Assembly: GCF_008727875.1 (NCBI RefSeq)
Contig: NZ_VTWS01000001.1
Span: 1,116,001 to 1,180,000 of the forward strand
Length of the DNA stretch: 64,000 nt
Source: Larkinella humicola
GTDB lineage: Bacteria; Bacteroidota; Bacteroidia; Cytophagales; Spirosomataceae
Direction of reading: 5' to 3'
Shown: piece after piece, positions 50,697 to 59,929 of the stretch
Layout: each line of letters begins with the position of its first letter
How positions within the stretch are numbered: the first letter of the stretch is position 1
Translations under genes and position numbers: made by a program
The notes under the pieces: model-generated
Told to the model about the DNA's origin: nothing
What the model saw: the letters and a program-made list of their open reading frames with translations, nothing else
Database searches by the model: none

Positions 50697-51998
50697 TCAG
50701 GGTCTCTGATGCATTAACTCCTCAATTTCTTCAACCTCGATTGGGATCGAATCCATCAGGTCGATGTTACCGGTTTCCGTAATCAGGATATTGTTCTCCA
50801 GTCGGATACCCAAACCCTCCTTGCGTATATAGATACCCGGTTCGCAGGTAAAAACCATCCCGGCTTCGAATTTGCGGTATTTGTTTCCCACATCATGCAC
50901 ATCCAACCCTAGAAAATGGGAAGTTCCGTGCATGAAATACTGGCGGTACAACGGATTGTCCGGGTCCTGTTTCGCCACCTCCTGCCGGTCGAGCAGGCCC
51001 AGCCCAATCAGTTGCGACTCCATGATGCGGCCGACTTCCTTGTGGTACTCATCCCAGACATTGCCCGGCACCAGCAGTTTTTTCGCTTCCTTCATCACGT
51101 GCAACACCGCCTGGTAAACGGCTTTCTGCCGATCTGTAAACCGCCCGTTCACCGGCAGGCTGCGCGTCAGGTCGGCGTTGTAATTGGCATATTCAGCGGC
51201 CACGTCCAGCAGGATGATTTCTCCGTCTTTACACGGGCGGTTGTTCTCGATGTAATGCAGCACGCAGGCACTGGCCCCGGATGCAATGATTGGCGTATAA
51301 GCAAACCCCTGCGACCGTTGCCGGACAAATTCGTGCAGAAGTTCGGCTTCAATTTCGTACTCCCACACACCGGGTTTAATAAACGGCAACAACCGCCGAA
51401 AACCGGCTTCCGTAATCCGGATTGCTTCGCTGAGCAGCGCTACTTCCTCCGGCTGTTTGATCGCCCGGAGAAAATGCATCAACGGCGCCAGTCGTTCGTA
51501 TCGGTGAAGCGGGTATTTTTCCTGAAACTGGCGGATGCCCCGGGCTTCCCGGCTTTCCACTTCCGACGAGTTGCGAGTGTGTTCGTTGGTGTTCAGATAA
51601 ATGTGTTCAGCCTCAAAAACCATCTGGATGAACACGCGGTCGAATTCATGCGTCCAGAAAACCGACTTCCGGGAAATGCCCGAGGTTTGCTCCGCTTCTT
51701 CCTTGGTCAGCTTATGGCCTTCCCAGATTTCGATCAGTTCGCTGGTTTCACGCAGAAACAGCACTTCGCGAAACTTCTCGTCCGGATGATCGGGAAACAA
51801 CACCAGAACGGTTTCTTCCTGGTCGACGCCGGATAGGTAGAAGAGGTCATTATTCTGCCGGAACCCCATCGTACCGTCGGCATTGGTTGGCAGGATGTCG
51901 TTGGCGTTCAGAACCACCACGGATTTGGGTTTCAGGACTTCCGCCAATCGCCGGCGGTTTCGGATAAACAATTCGTTGCTGATGGGTGTATACTTCAT
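50697..51998 (-). CDS. pepP: Xaa-Pro aminopeptidase (aminopeptidase P)
   Basis: A 433-residue M24B metallopeptidase that removes N-terminal residues before proline. The N-terminal creatinase-like domain has FRQNNDLFYLSGVDQEETVL. The catalytic pita-bread domain shows the metal ligands in LLDVAAEYANYNADLTRSLP, HGTSHFLGLDVHDVG, FTCEPGIYI and GIRLENNILIT. Length is normal and the enzyme is cytosolic. Confidence 0.94.
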   Translation of the reverse strand: MKYTPISNELFIRNRRRLAEVLKPKSVVVLNANDILPTNADGTMGFRQNNDLFYLSGVDQEETVLVLFPDHPDEKFREVLFLRETSELIEIWEGHKLTKEEAEQTSGISRKSVFWTHEFDRVFIQMVFEAEHIYLNTNEHTRNSSEVESREARGIRQFQEKYPLHRYERLAPLMHFLRAIKQPEEVALLSEAIRITEAGFRRLLPFIKPGVWEYEIEAELLHEFVRQRSQGFAYTPIIASGASACVLHYIENNRPCKDGEIILLDVAAEYANYNADLTRSLPVNGRFTDRQKAVYQAVLHVMKEAKKLLVPGNVWDEYHKEVGRIMESQLIGLGLLDRQEVAKQDPDNPLYRQYFMHGTSHFLGLDVHDVGNKYRKFEAGMVFTCEPGIYIRKEGLGIRLENNILITETGNIDLMDSIPIEVEEIEELMHQRP

Positions 51999-52082
51999 GC
52001 GGGGTAAGGTTTCAAATGGCTCAATTCGGTAATATCAATATCATTTTGTACTTTAATGCCTAAAATTGATGCTTTCGTTTCA

Positions 52083-53621
52083 ATGAAAAAAATAGTTTTG
52101 CTTCTTTTTGGGATCACACTCTTCGGGGTCGGTATCACACACGCCCAATCCAAGTACTGGATCACCCTGAAGGACAAGCCTTCTGCTGAAAAACCGTCTC
52201 TCTCTCCTCTGACCCTTTCCAATCGCCAGTCGATGGGGCTCCCCGTCGACGAAACGGACCTGCCGCTCAATCCGGCCTACTTGCAGGCTCTCTCCCTCCA
52301 GGGCGTTCGTCCGCTCTTCCGTTCGCGCTGGCTTAACGCGGTGTCGGCCGAACTGACCGCCGGGCAGGCGCAACAGGTAAAGGCCTTGTCGTTCGTGAAG
52401 GACCTTTTGCCCATCGATCAGCACCTTGTCATCAACAGCATCGACCATGACATCACAAAAGTGTTGATGGCACCGGTGATGTCGCAAATTCAGGCGGAGG
52501 TGTTTGGTCGCGCCGGGATGACCGCGAAGAATGTGACCATTGGCGTCATCGATGCGGGGTATTTCGGAGCGGATTCGGCCAGTGCCTTGAAACACATTTT
52601 TCAGCGAAACGGAATCCGGGAAGTTCGCGACTACGTGAATACCAGTCGCCCCCGCAACGCCTTTTTCGGTTCACTCGAAACCCTCTCCGACTTTCACGGC
52701 ACGGAAGTGATGGCCGCCATTTCGGGCCACGATCCCAATGAAAATATTCAGTACGGTTTAGCTACCGACGCCACCTTCTACCTTGCCCGCACCGACCACG
52801 GAGCCCGCGAATTTCGGGGCGAAGAAGACAACTGGATTGCCGCGATGGAGTGGATGGACAGCCTGGGCGTGCGCATCATCAACACCTCGCTGGGGTATGC
52901 CAAAGGATTTACGAATCCCAAAGAAAACTACCAGCCCAACCAGATGGACGGCCATACGAGCCTGATCAGCAAAGCCGCCCAACTGGCCGCCGACAAGAAA
53001 GGCATCCTGGTCATCGTGTCCGCCGGTAACGAAGGTGACGACCGCTCCTGGCGCATCATTTCCACGCCAGCCGACGCGCAGGGCGTGCTGGCCGTGGGAG
53101 CCACCAACAACAAGGTCTGGAACCGCATTGGCTACAGCAGCATTGGTCCGGAATTCCTCCCCTATCTGAAACCGAACGTTTCCTGTTTTTCGCTGTACGG
53201 CACCTCGCTATCGGCACCGGTCATCACCGGTTTTGCCGCCTGTCTGATGCAGGCCAATCCAAAGCTGACCAACAAAGAACTGATTGCCATTATCGAAAAA
53301 TCGTCGCACCTCTATCCTTACGGAAACAATTACATCGGCTATGGCGTCCCGCAGGCTTCGCGCGCGCTGGCGATGGCCAAAGGGCAGACGTTGGCCGCTT
53401 CGGCAAAATCCATCAAAGTGACGGGCAAAACGTATTCACTGCCGTTGCCCGACTATGCCGACGTGTCGGTGTCGGTTTTTCACAAAAAAGACGATACCCG
53501 CGTTCTGCAACAGGAGTCCATGCGGGTTCAGAACGGCGCGATTCTGCTGCGCCGGAATCACGACGAAAAACGGACAACGGTGGATTTAAAGAAGGAAGTG
53601 GTCGAAATTATCTGGCAGTGA
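52083..53621 (+). CDS. Secreted S8 (subtilisin-like) serine protease
   Basis: A 512-residue exported subtilase. A signal peptide (MKKIVLLLFGITLFGVG) is followed by a propeptide-like region (about 20-140). The catalytic triad is Asp157 (IGVIDAGYFGAD), His205 (DFHGTEVMAAISG) and Ser375 (YGTSLSAPVITG), with oxyanion Asn in SAGNEGDD. After the catalytic domain there is a short beta tail (about 445-512) that might be a type IX secretion signal, but it lacks a clear match. Likely extracellular protein breakdown. Confidence 0.93.
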   Translation: MKKIVLLLFGITLFGVGITHAQSKYWITLKDKPSAEKPSLSPLTLSNRQSMGLPVDETDLPLNPAYLQALSLQGVRPLFRSRWLNAVSAELTAGQAQQVKALSFVKDLLPIDQHLVINSIDHDITKVLMAPVMSQIQAEVFGRAGMTAKNVTIGVIDAGYFGADSASALKHIFQRNGIREVRDYVNTSRPRNAFFGSLETLSDFHGTEVMAAISGHDPNENIQYGLATDATFYLARTDHGAREFRGEEDNWIAAMEWMDSLGVRIINTSLGYAKGFTNPKENYQPNQMDGHTSLISKAAQLAADKKGILVIVSAGNEGDDRSWRIISTPADAQGVLAVGATNNKVWNRIGYSSIGPEFLPYLKPNVSCFSLYGTSLSAPVITGFAACLMQANPKLTNKELIAIIEKSSHLYPYGNNYIGYGVPQASRALAMAKGQTLAASAKSIKVTGKTYSLPLPDYADVSVSVFHKKDDTRVLQQESMRVQNGAILLRRNHDEKRTTVDLKKEVVEIIWQ

Positions 53622-53624
53622 ACA

Positions 53625-53652
53625 GTTTACACGGTTTTCCAACCGTGTAAAC
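53625..53652. terminator. Bidirectional hairpin between the subtilase and hldD
   Basis: GTTTACACGGTT (53625-53636) is perfectly complementary to 53641-53652 around TTCC. It occupies the whole gap between the two convergent stop codons. Confidence 0.8.
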
Positions 53653-53653
53653 C

Positions 53654-54619
53654 TTACAGATGGCTTCCCGGCATCAGGTAATTTTTCACATAATCCTCAA
53701 TCCCGGCTTCCAGCGATCGAAACGGTTGGGAATACCCGATGGAGCGCAGTTTGCTCATCGTGGCCTGCGTATAATACTGATACTTATCACGGATGTCTTC
53801 GGGCGTGTCGATGAACTCGATTTGGGGTGTCACGCCCATGGCCTGAAAGGTATTGTTGGCCAAATCCAGAAAGGTTCGGGCTTTGCCGCTGCCGAGGTTG
53901 TAGATGCCGGAGTTCCGGCGGTGGTGCATCAAAAACATGCAGACCTCCACCACATCCTTCACATAAATGAAATCGCGCATCTGTTCACCATCCGCAAAAT
54001 TCGGGTGATGCGACCGAAACAATTTCATCGAACCTTTTTGCTGTATCTGACAAAAGGCGTGGTAGATGACGGAAGCCATGCGGCTTTTGTGGTATTCGTT
54101 CGGCCCGTAGACGTTGAAAAACTTCAAACCAGCCCAGAAAAACGGGTGTTTTTCCTGTTCCAAAACCCAGATATCGAACTCGTTTTTGGAGTCGCCGTAG
54201 GGATTGAGCGGTTTTAATTGCGGAATGAGGGATTCGTTGTCATCGTATCCCAATTCGCCCAGGCCGTAAGTAGCCGCCGAGGATGCGTAGACCAGCGGAA
54301 TCTGATACTCGATGCATTTTTGCCAGATTTTTTTTGAGTACTCGACATTGAGGTGTTCGAAAATACTCCGGTCAAATTCCGTCGTGTCGGTTCGGGCGCC
54401 GATGTGGAATAAAAATTCAATTTCGTGGTAATTGTTGTCCAGCCAGTCAAAAAACTCTTCCCGGTCGACCCGTTCAAGAATGCGTTTTCCTTCCAGATTG
54501 GCCAGCTTGTCTTCCCGTGAAAAATCATCCACGGCAATGATAGCATTGAAATTTTCCTGATTCAGTCTTGAAATCAGACAGCTTCCGATAAAGCCTGTAG
54601 CGCCCGTAACAATGATCAT
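53654..54619 (-). CDS. hldD: ADP-L-glycero-D-manno-heptose 6-epimerase
   Basis: A 321-residue short-chain dehydrogenase/epimerase. Rossmann start MIIVTGATGFIGSCLISRLN. Family-specific segments: FHIGARTDTTE, YASSAATYG, the catalytic YGDSKN (Tyr-x-x-x-Lys), FNVYGPNEYHKSRMASVIYH and LFRSHHPNFADGEQMRDFIY. It converts the heptose precursor of the lipopolysaccharide core. Upstream (54620-54930) is a non-coding gap. Confidence 0.95.
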   Translation of the reverse strand: MIIVTGATGFIGSCLISRLNQENFNAIIAVDDFSREDKLANLEGKRILERVDREEFFDWLDNNYHEIEFLFHIGARTDTTEFDRSIFEHLNVEYSKKIWQKCIEYQIPLVYASSAATYGLGELGYDDNESLIPQLKPLNPYGDSKNEFDIWVLEQEKHPFFWAGLKFFNVYGPNEYHKSRMASVIYHAFCQIQQKGSMKLFRSHHPNFADGEQMRDFIYVKDVVEVCMFLMHHRRNSGIYNLGSGKARTFLDLANNTFQAMGVTPQIEFIDTPEDIRDKYQYYTQATMSKLRSIGYSQPFRSLEAGIEDYVKNYLMPGSHL

Positions 54620-54930
54620 ACTCCGTAGAAATTGAGCAACGATTGTTTTAGGTTAGATTAAAATTACGTGTTAACATCTTAAATAGGGTGTAAAGTTAGG
54701 ATAAATCACTACACCAACCAATCCACGTTTTGATGAAAAAATAGAATTATTCCAATACTCATTTTCATGGATGCCCGATAAACGGCCCCGATATGATCAC
54801 AAATACGGAAGCGAAGGCGATCTAAATTTTGGATTTTTATTAACGCTCCGAAGGCCGTAATTTTGCTGTCAAATCAAGTGGTGGTGGAAAGGCTGCCCAA
54901 AACGACGAATCGCCCCGGCGATGGTGAATA
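54620..54930. other. 311-bp divergent intergenic gap
   Basis: AT-rich spacer between hldD (minus) and queD (plus). Only a -7-like TAATTTTG at 54858-54865 stands out, with no TTG at proper distance. Short frames inside end after fewer than twelve codons. No RNA gene or repeat is visible. Confidence 0.6.
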
Positions 54931-55347
54931 ATGGTATATATTAGCAGAAAAGAGCATTTCAACGCAGCCCACCGGTTATTCAACCCGGCCTGGTCTGAGG
55001 AGAAAAATAAAGAAGTTTTCGGTCCGTGCGCCAATGTGAACGGACATGGTCATAACTTTGAGTTAATTGTGACCGTCAAAGGAGAGCCCAATCCCGACAC
55101 AGGCTTCGTGATCGACCTGAAGGTGCTGGGCGATCTGGTGAAAACCGAAATTATCGACAAAGTCGATCACAAAAACCTCAACCTCGACGTCGATTTTATG
55201 CAGGGGAAAATGGCTAGCTGTGAGATCTTTATCGTCGAAATCTGGAAAATTCTGGATCGTGCACTGGGTCGAATTACCGAAGCCCGGCTCCACCGGATCC
55301 GCTTATACGAGACCCCGAAAAACTACGTGGATTATTATGGGGAATAG
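54931..55347 (+). CDS. queD: 6-carboxytetrahydropterin synthase (QueD)
   Basis: A 138-residue pterin-fold enzyme. Zinc ligands His14 (FNAAHRLF), His39 and His41 (NVNGHGHNF), catalytic Cys33 (GPCANVNGHG). Other words: DTGFVIDLKVLGDLVK and DHKNLNLDVDF. It converts dihydroneopterin triphosphate to 6-carboxytetrahydropterin for queuosine, or acts as a PTPS-related enzyme. The CxxxHGH arrangement supports QueD. It starts a plus-strand unit with lpxB, 3 nt apart. Confidence 0.93.
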   Translation: MVYISRKEHFNAAHRLFNPAWSEEKNKEVFGPCANVNGHGHNFELIVTVKGEPNPDTGFVIDLKVLGDLVKTEIIDKVDHKNLNLDVDFMQGKMASCEIFIVEIWKILDRALGRITEARLHRIRLYETPKNYVDYYGE

Positions 55348-55350
55348 CCG

Positions 55351-56463
55351 ATGACCTACTACCTCATTGCCGGAGAGCGCTCCGGTGACCTCCACGGCGG
55401 CAATCTGATCAAAGCCATTCATCACCACGACCCGCACGCCCGCTTTCGAGCCTGGGGTGGTGAGCAAATGGAAGAAGCCGGAGCCACGCTGGTGCGGCAC
55501 TATCGCTCGATGGCGTTCATGGGCTTTCTCGAAGTGGTTCAAAACCTGGGAACCATCCGGAAGAACCTGCGCGATTGCCAGCGGGACCTGCTTGAAACCC
55601 GCCCCAACGTTCTGATTCTGATCGACTACGCCGGTTTTAACCTTCGAATGGCGGGTTTTGCCAAAAAACACGGAATTCCGGTTTTCTATTACATCTCGCC
55701 CAAAGTATGGGCCTGGAACCAGAAACGAGCCTTGAAAATCAAGGCGGTGGTCGACCGGCTTTTTGTCATTTTTCCGTTTGAAGTGGCGTTTTACCAGCAA
55801 TACGCCTACCCGGTCGATTACGTCGGCAACCCGTTGATGGACGCCATTGCCGCCTTCCGGCCCGACCCGGTTTTTCGGAAAAAAAACCAGTTGGGCGACA
55901 AACCAATCATTGCCCTTCTGCCCGGCAGCCGCCACCAGGAAGTGTCGCTGCTGCTGCCCGCCATGCTGGAAACCGTCCGGCACTTCCCCAACCACCAGTT
56001 TGTGGTTTCCGGCGTCAGCAACCTGCCGAAATCCCTCTACGAAACCTTGCTGAAAAACGCGCCGGATATACCCGTGATCACCGATGCCGCCTACGATTTG
56101 CTGGCCGTTGCGGAGGCCGCATTGGTTACTTCTGGAACGGCCACGCTGGAAACCGCCCTGCTGAATGTGCCCGAAGTGGTTTGTTACAAAATGTCGTGGG
56201 TGACCTTTCAGGTCGCCAGTCGGCTCATTGCCGTGCCCTTTATTTCGCTAGTCAACCTCATTCTGGGTCGGGAAGCCGTCAAGGAGTTGAAGCAGTATGA
56301 GCTGACCACGGAACGGCTGGTTGACGAGCTGTCGAAAATTCTCCCCGGCGGATCGGATCACGAGCGACAACGGGCTGATTACGCGGAATTGCGGGAGAAA
56401 GTGGGTGGACCAGGCGCATCGGATCGCGCAGGGGAACTGATGGTGAAGTACTTACGAGATTAA
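55351..56463 (+). CDS. lpxB: Lipid-A-disaccharide synthase
   Basis: A 370-residue GT19 enzyme joining two acylated glucosamines in lipid A synthesis. Signatures: YYLIAGERSGDLHGGNLIKA, FRAWGGEQMEEAGATLVRHY, LIDYAGFNLRMAGFAKKHG, YYISPKVWAWNQKRALKIK, LLPGSRHQEVS and LVTSGTATLETALLNVPEV. It is a peripheral inner-membrane protein. Its last 12 nt overlap the last codons of the acyltransferase gene on the other strand. Confidence 0.97.
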   Translation: MTYYLIAGERSGDLHGGNLIKAIHHHDPHARFRAWGGEQMEEAGATLVRHYRSMAFMGFLEVVQNLGTIRKNLRDCQRDLLETRPNVLILIDYAGFNLRMAGFAKKHGIPVFYYISPKVWAWNQKRALKIKAVVDRLFVIFPFEVAFYQQYAYPVDYVGNPLMDAIAAFRPDPVFRKKNQLGDKPIIALLPGSRHQEVSLLLPAMLETVRHFPNHQFVVSGVSNLPKSLYETLLKNAPDIPVITDAAYDLLAVAEAALVTSGTATLETALLNVPEVVCYKMSWVTFQVASRLIAVPFISLVNLILGREAVKELKQYELTTERLVDELSKILPGGSDHERQRADYAELREKVGGPGASDRAGELMVKYLRD

Positions 56464-57018
56464 ACCGGTCTGTTCGTACCGCTTCAGCCATTCTTTTTTC
56501 TTACCCTGAATCTGGCTAAAAAACTCATACACCGGGCGCATGTCTTTCTGGTAATCGCCGGTCATGTAAAGGGGTTCGCTCAGAATAACGGCTTTCCGGG
56601 GATAGTCGATTCCGGTCAGGATGATGGGAACATCCGCTTTCAGCGCAATGTAGTAAAACCCGGTTTTGAGCCGCTCCACATCGCTGCGGGTGCCTTCGGG
56701 GGGAATGCAGATGTGCAGGTACTCGTTTTGAATGAAAACATCCACAATCGCATCCACCAGGTTGTTGGTCCGGCTCCGGTTGACAGGTTTGCCACCCAGA
56801 AGCCGGAAAAACCAGCCGGCATACCACGTAAACAATTCTTTTTTAGCCAGGTATTGAATCCAGACGCGCGTTGTCGCCCTCGCTCCCACACCCACCGGAA
56901 AATCCCAGTTGGTATTGTGCGGAGCCAGAACCCAAATTGCTTTGGGAAGATCCGGAACCACGCCGAGAAGTTTCCACCCGGCTACTTTATAGAGCCACCT
57001 GGCCAAAGCGCTAAACAT
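56452..57018 (-). CDS. Lysophospholipid acyltransferase family protein (PlsC-like)
   Basis: A 188-residue acyltransferase. Motif I HX4D is APHNTNWD, and the glycerol-phosphate motif region is IPPEGTRSDVERLKTGFYYI. It transfers an acyl chain to lysophosphatidate or a similar lipid on the inner membrane. It is shorter than PlsC and belongs to the small Bacteroidota group. ATG 57018 is used since the upstream codon is a TTG. It follows the M50 protease gene in the same unit. Confidence 0.88.
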   Translation of the reverse strand: MFSALARWLYKVAGWKLLGVVPDLPKAIWVLAPHNTNWDFPVGVGARATTRVWIQYLAKKELFTWYAGWFFRLLGGKPVNRSRTNNLVDAIVDVFIQNEYLHICIPPEGTRSDVERLKTGFYYIALKADVPIILTGIDYPRKAVILSEPLYMTGDYQKDMRPVYEFFSQIQGKKKEWLKRYEQTGLIS

Positions 57019-57053
57019 ATCCTGTGAAACCGTCCATGTTGAGGACGACAATT

Positions 57054-58199
57054 TTAAGAAAAAACAAACGGTTTGGGGCTAAAACACAGGACGAAAATGA
57101 GCAACGCCAGCCAGCCCAGCACAATCCGCCCGGTTCCCAACGGTTGATCGTCTTCCGTTTCGGGGTGGTACACGCCCAGGAAACGCCCCAGGATCAGAAT
57201 AAACAACAGAAAACCGGGGTAGCCTTCGGCGGTGGGGAAAAAGTAGGACACCAGAAACTGCCCGGTTACCACACTCAAGGCTAGCAGCAGCGTCGTCATC
57301 CGATTTTCGTTGATGCTCTGAAAACTGAGAAACAGGCCGAAAATATACAAACCGAGGTAGCCCAGTTCATTCATAAATTTCCGGTCATCGGCCACGACAA
57401 AATCAGTCGGTTTGAAAAATCCCAAACCGGCATAAAACGCAAAGCCCACCAGCAAAACCGGGGCAATCATCCGAAACGCCCGGCGGCCTATCAGGCTGTA
57501 CAACACGTGACCACCATCCAGTTGACCAATCGGAATCAGGTTAAGTGATGTAAAAAACAGGGCAAAATAACCCGCCATCAAATACGGGTAATGGACCATC
57601 TCGTAGGGATGGGGCAAACGGGCCGGGTCGGCAACGTAGGTTTTGAAAAACCAGAACAAGAGGTTATCCCCCAACTGAATCGCACTCTCGGGCGGCAGAT
57701 TTTTGTAGACGTGTTGACCAAAAGCCAATCCGTATTTCTGGTAGTCGGGATGAATCGAAAAAATGTATTCCGGTGGTGGCAAATGCGTAAAACCGTACCA
57801 GAGAACGATGAGCGCGAGCACAAATCCGGCCAACGGCCCGGCAATGCCAATATCGAAGAATTTCTTGCGGCTGTTGATGAAATCCTGAATCCGGATAAAA
57901 GCCCCCAAGGTACCAAGAGTTTGCCCGAAACCGAACCACATCGGAATGTAGTAGGGCAAGGTGACCCGAACATGGTGGTAGCGGGCCATAAAAAAGTGTC
58001 CGAATTCGTGAACCGTCAGAATGGCCAGAAACGGGATTGAATAGTGAAGACCGTCCCAGAACTCCGGCCAGCCAATACCATGTTCCAGATCCAGAAAAAA
58101 ACGACCATACATCCATTCCGCACCAGCCGCGGTCGTTGAAATCAGGGTAAGAACAAAAAGGCTAGCTTGAATGAGGTACGTCCTCGTTTGTGGATTCAT
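57054..58199 (-). CDS. Site-2 protease family membrane metalloprotease (M50)
   Basis: A 381-residue polytopic protein. The zinc site HExxH is His64-Glu65-x-x-His68 (LTVHEFGHFFMARYHH), and the third ligand region is GQLDGGHVLYSLIG. It cuts substrates inside the membrane, often regulators. No PDZ domain is seen, as in SREBP-type and many Bacteroidota members. The start at 58199 places its first 38 nt inside the upstream HAD gene. Confidence 0.92.
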   Translation of the reverse strand: MNPQTRTYLIQASLFVLTLISTTAAGAEWMYGRFFLDLEHGIGWPEFWDGLHYSIPFLAILTVHEFGHFFMARYHHVRVTLPYYIPMWFGFGQTLGTLGAFIRIQDFINSRKKFFDIGIAGPLAGFVLALIVLWYGFTHLPPPEYIFSIHPDYQKYGLAFGQHVYKNLPPESAIQLGDNLLFWFFKTYVADPARLPHPYEMVHYPYLMAGYFALFFTSLNLIPIGQLDGGHVLYSLIGRRAFRMIAPVLLVGFAFYAGLGFFKPTDFVVADDRKFMNELGYLGLYIFGLFLSFQSINENRMTTLLLALSVVTGQFLVSYFFPTAEGYPGFLLFILILGRFLGVYHPETEDDQPLGTGRIVLGWLALLIFVLCFSPKPFVFS

Positions 58200-58827
58200 C
58201 GCGAAGATAATCAAGAATCGACAGGGGCGGTTGCACCTGCACAGCATGGATACCTAACTCAGCCGCCGAGCGAATGTTGTGCGGATTGTCGTCTAAAAAC
58301 AGGGTTTCTTCGGCAACCAGCCCGGAGGTGGTCAGCACATGCCGGTAAATTTCGGGCGAGGGCTTGGCCATTTTCACTTCGTAGGAGTAATAAACCCGCT
58401 CAAAAAGTTCTTCCAGCGACGGTTGCCCCAACTCCATGAAGATCTTGTTAACGCCCTGAATGTGAATGGAGCTGGTGTTGCTCAACAGAAAAAGCCGGTA
58501 TTTTCCGTGCAGTTCCCGAATGCGATCGACCCGCTCAATGGGCAAATCGAGCAAAACCGTGTTCCAGGCGGTATCGATCACCTCGTCGGCCCAACTGTCA
58601 TTTTTGAGCAGGTCGCGGACGTGCTGCCGAAAACCGGCATCGTCGATCAACCCGGTTTCGTAGTGCATCGTCAGGCCGTGTTCCTTCCACAGTGCTTCCA
58701 CAGCCTCTTCACTCATGCCCGAAAGCGAAGCGAAATTTCGGATGGGTGCGCGCAGATCGATGGGAATAATGACGTCGCCGAGGTCGAAAATGATATTTTT
58801 AATACCCGGTTTTAAGACACCTGCCAT
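58162..58827 (-). CDS. HAD-family hydrolase (YihX-like)
   Basis: A 221-residue HAD phosphatase. Motif I is IFDLGDVIIPID, with the DxG form typical of the YihX group (second Asp replaced), motif II is FLLSNTSS, motif III Lys is in KMAKPSPEIY, and motif IV is FLDDNPHNIRSAAELG. Likely a sugar-phosphate or small phosphate ester is hydrolysed. Its C-terminus (HSS) and the M50 N-terminus overlap by 38 nt. Confidence 0.9.
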   Translation of the reverse strand: MAGVLKPGIKNIIFDLGDVIIPIDLRAPIRNFASLSGMSEEAVEALWKEHGLTMHYETGLIDDAGFRQHVRDLLKNDSWADEVIDTAWNTVLLDLPIERVDRIRELHGKYRLFLLSNTSSIHIQGVNKIFMELGQPSLEELFERVYYSYEVKMAKPSPEIYRHVLTTSGLVAEETLFLDDNPHNIRSAAELGIHAVQVQPPLSILDYLRDESTNEDVPHSS

Positions 58828-58838
58828 AGACTATACAA

Positions 58839-59792
58839 TTATTCGACCACAACCCCCATCGAGCAGAATTTCTCGATGCGCTGATCGATGCGTTCTTCGG
58901 GCGTAAACTGGTTGAGTTCTTCGATTTTCTCCAGAATGGTTTTTTTGATTCGTCGGGCCATTTCGGCGTGGTCGGTGTGGGCTCCTCCTTCCGGCTCCTC
59001 GATGATGCCATCCACGAGTTTGTTTTTTTCCATATCCCGCGCCGACAGCTTCATGGCTTCGGCCGCCTGCTCCTTGTAATCCCAGCTACGCCAGAGAATG
59101 GTCGAGCAGTTTTCGGGCGAAATCACCGAATACCAGGTATTTTCAAGCATCAGAACCCGGTCGCCAATGCCGATCCCGAGCGCACCGCCCGAAGCTCCTT
59201 CGCCGATGACGATGCAGATCACTGGCACCTGAAGCATGAACATTTCCTTGAGGTTGCGCGCAATGGCTTCGCCCTGCCCCCGTTCTTCAGCCTCCAGCCC
59301 CGGATATGCACCCGGCGTGTCGATCATCGTAACGATGGGTTTATTGAATTTTTCGGCCAGTTTCATCAGCCGAAGGGCTTTGCGGTAGCCTTCCGGGTTG
59401 GCCATGCCAAAGTTGCGCTGCTGGCGCTGCTTGGTGTTTCGTCCTTTCTGCTGACCGATCAGCATGACCGTCTGGCCATCCATTTCGACAAAACCGCCGA
59501 CCATCGCAGGGTCATCCCGGACGGTTCGATCACCATGCAGTTCAACAAACTGCTCGCCCATCAGGGAAATATAATCGAGCGTGTAGGGCCGGTCGGGGTG
59601 GCGGGAAAGTTGGACGCGCTGCCAGCGGGTAAGGTTCTCAAAAATCTCCTTGCGGAGCTTTTCAATACTGATTTCCAGCGATGCCACAGCGCCAGTAACG
59701 TCCACGTTACTGGTTTCGGCCAGTTTCTTCATTTCGACCAGTCGTACTTCTAAATCGGCTATAGGTTTTTCGAAGTCCAAATACGTCCTCAT
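58839..59792 (-). CDS. accA: Acetyl-CoA carboxylase carboxyltransferase subunit alpha
   Basis: A 317-residue subunit that, with AccD, transfers carboxyl from biotin to acetyl-CoA in fatty-acid synthesis. Signatures: [77 protein letters not shown] and [20 protein letters not shown]. Length is normal. It heads the minus-strand run accA-HAD-M50-acyltransferase. Confidence 0.97.
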   Translation of the reverse strand: MRTYLDFEKPIADLEVRLVEMKKLAETSNVDVTGAVASLEISIEKLRKEIFENLTRWQRVQLSRHPDRPYTLDYISLMGEQFVELHGDRTVRDDPAMVGGFVEMDGQTVMLIGQQKGRNTKQRQQRNFGMANPEGYRKALRLMKLAEKFNKPIVTMIDTPGAYPGLEAEERGQGEAIARNLKEMFMLQVPVICIVIGEGASGGALGIGIGDRVLMLENTWYSVISPENCSTILWRSWDYKEQAAEAMKLSARDMEKNKLVDGIIEEPEGGAHTDHAEMARRIKKTILEKIEELNQFTPEERIDQRIEKFCSMGVVVE

Positions 59793-59890
59793 TCAAGAAT
59801 TGGTTGTCTGCTGCCCATTTAAGGTGTCGTCATCCGGTTGCACGTGATTCGAAGCAAACCGGAAACGGACGGGGCAACTTTTTCGATTGG

Positions 59891-59919
59891 CAAAGTTAGC
59901 GGAAAATCCGGTTCAGCAA
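59891..59919 (-). promoter_or_regulatory. Predicted promoter of accA
   Basis: Minus strand TTG (59919-59917), 18 bp, TAACTTTG (59898-59891). The -7 box is a full match and the spacer one short of usual. The leader would be about 90 nt. Confidence 0.55.
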
Positions 59920-59929
59920 CCTTCCGCGG

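Noticed and set aside
50916-51836. 306-residue plus-strand ORF opposite pepP
   Set aside because: It lies entirely antisense to a fully conserved peptidase gene; its composition mirrors the codon bias of the real gene.
53400-53621. Type IX secretion C-terminal signal on the subtilase
   Set aside because: The tail is beta-rich but lacks a clear conserved sorting-domain pattern, so I did not assign it.
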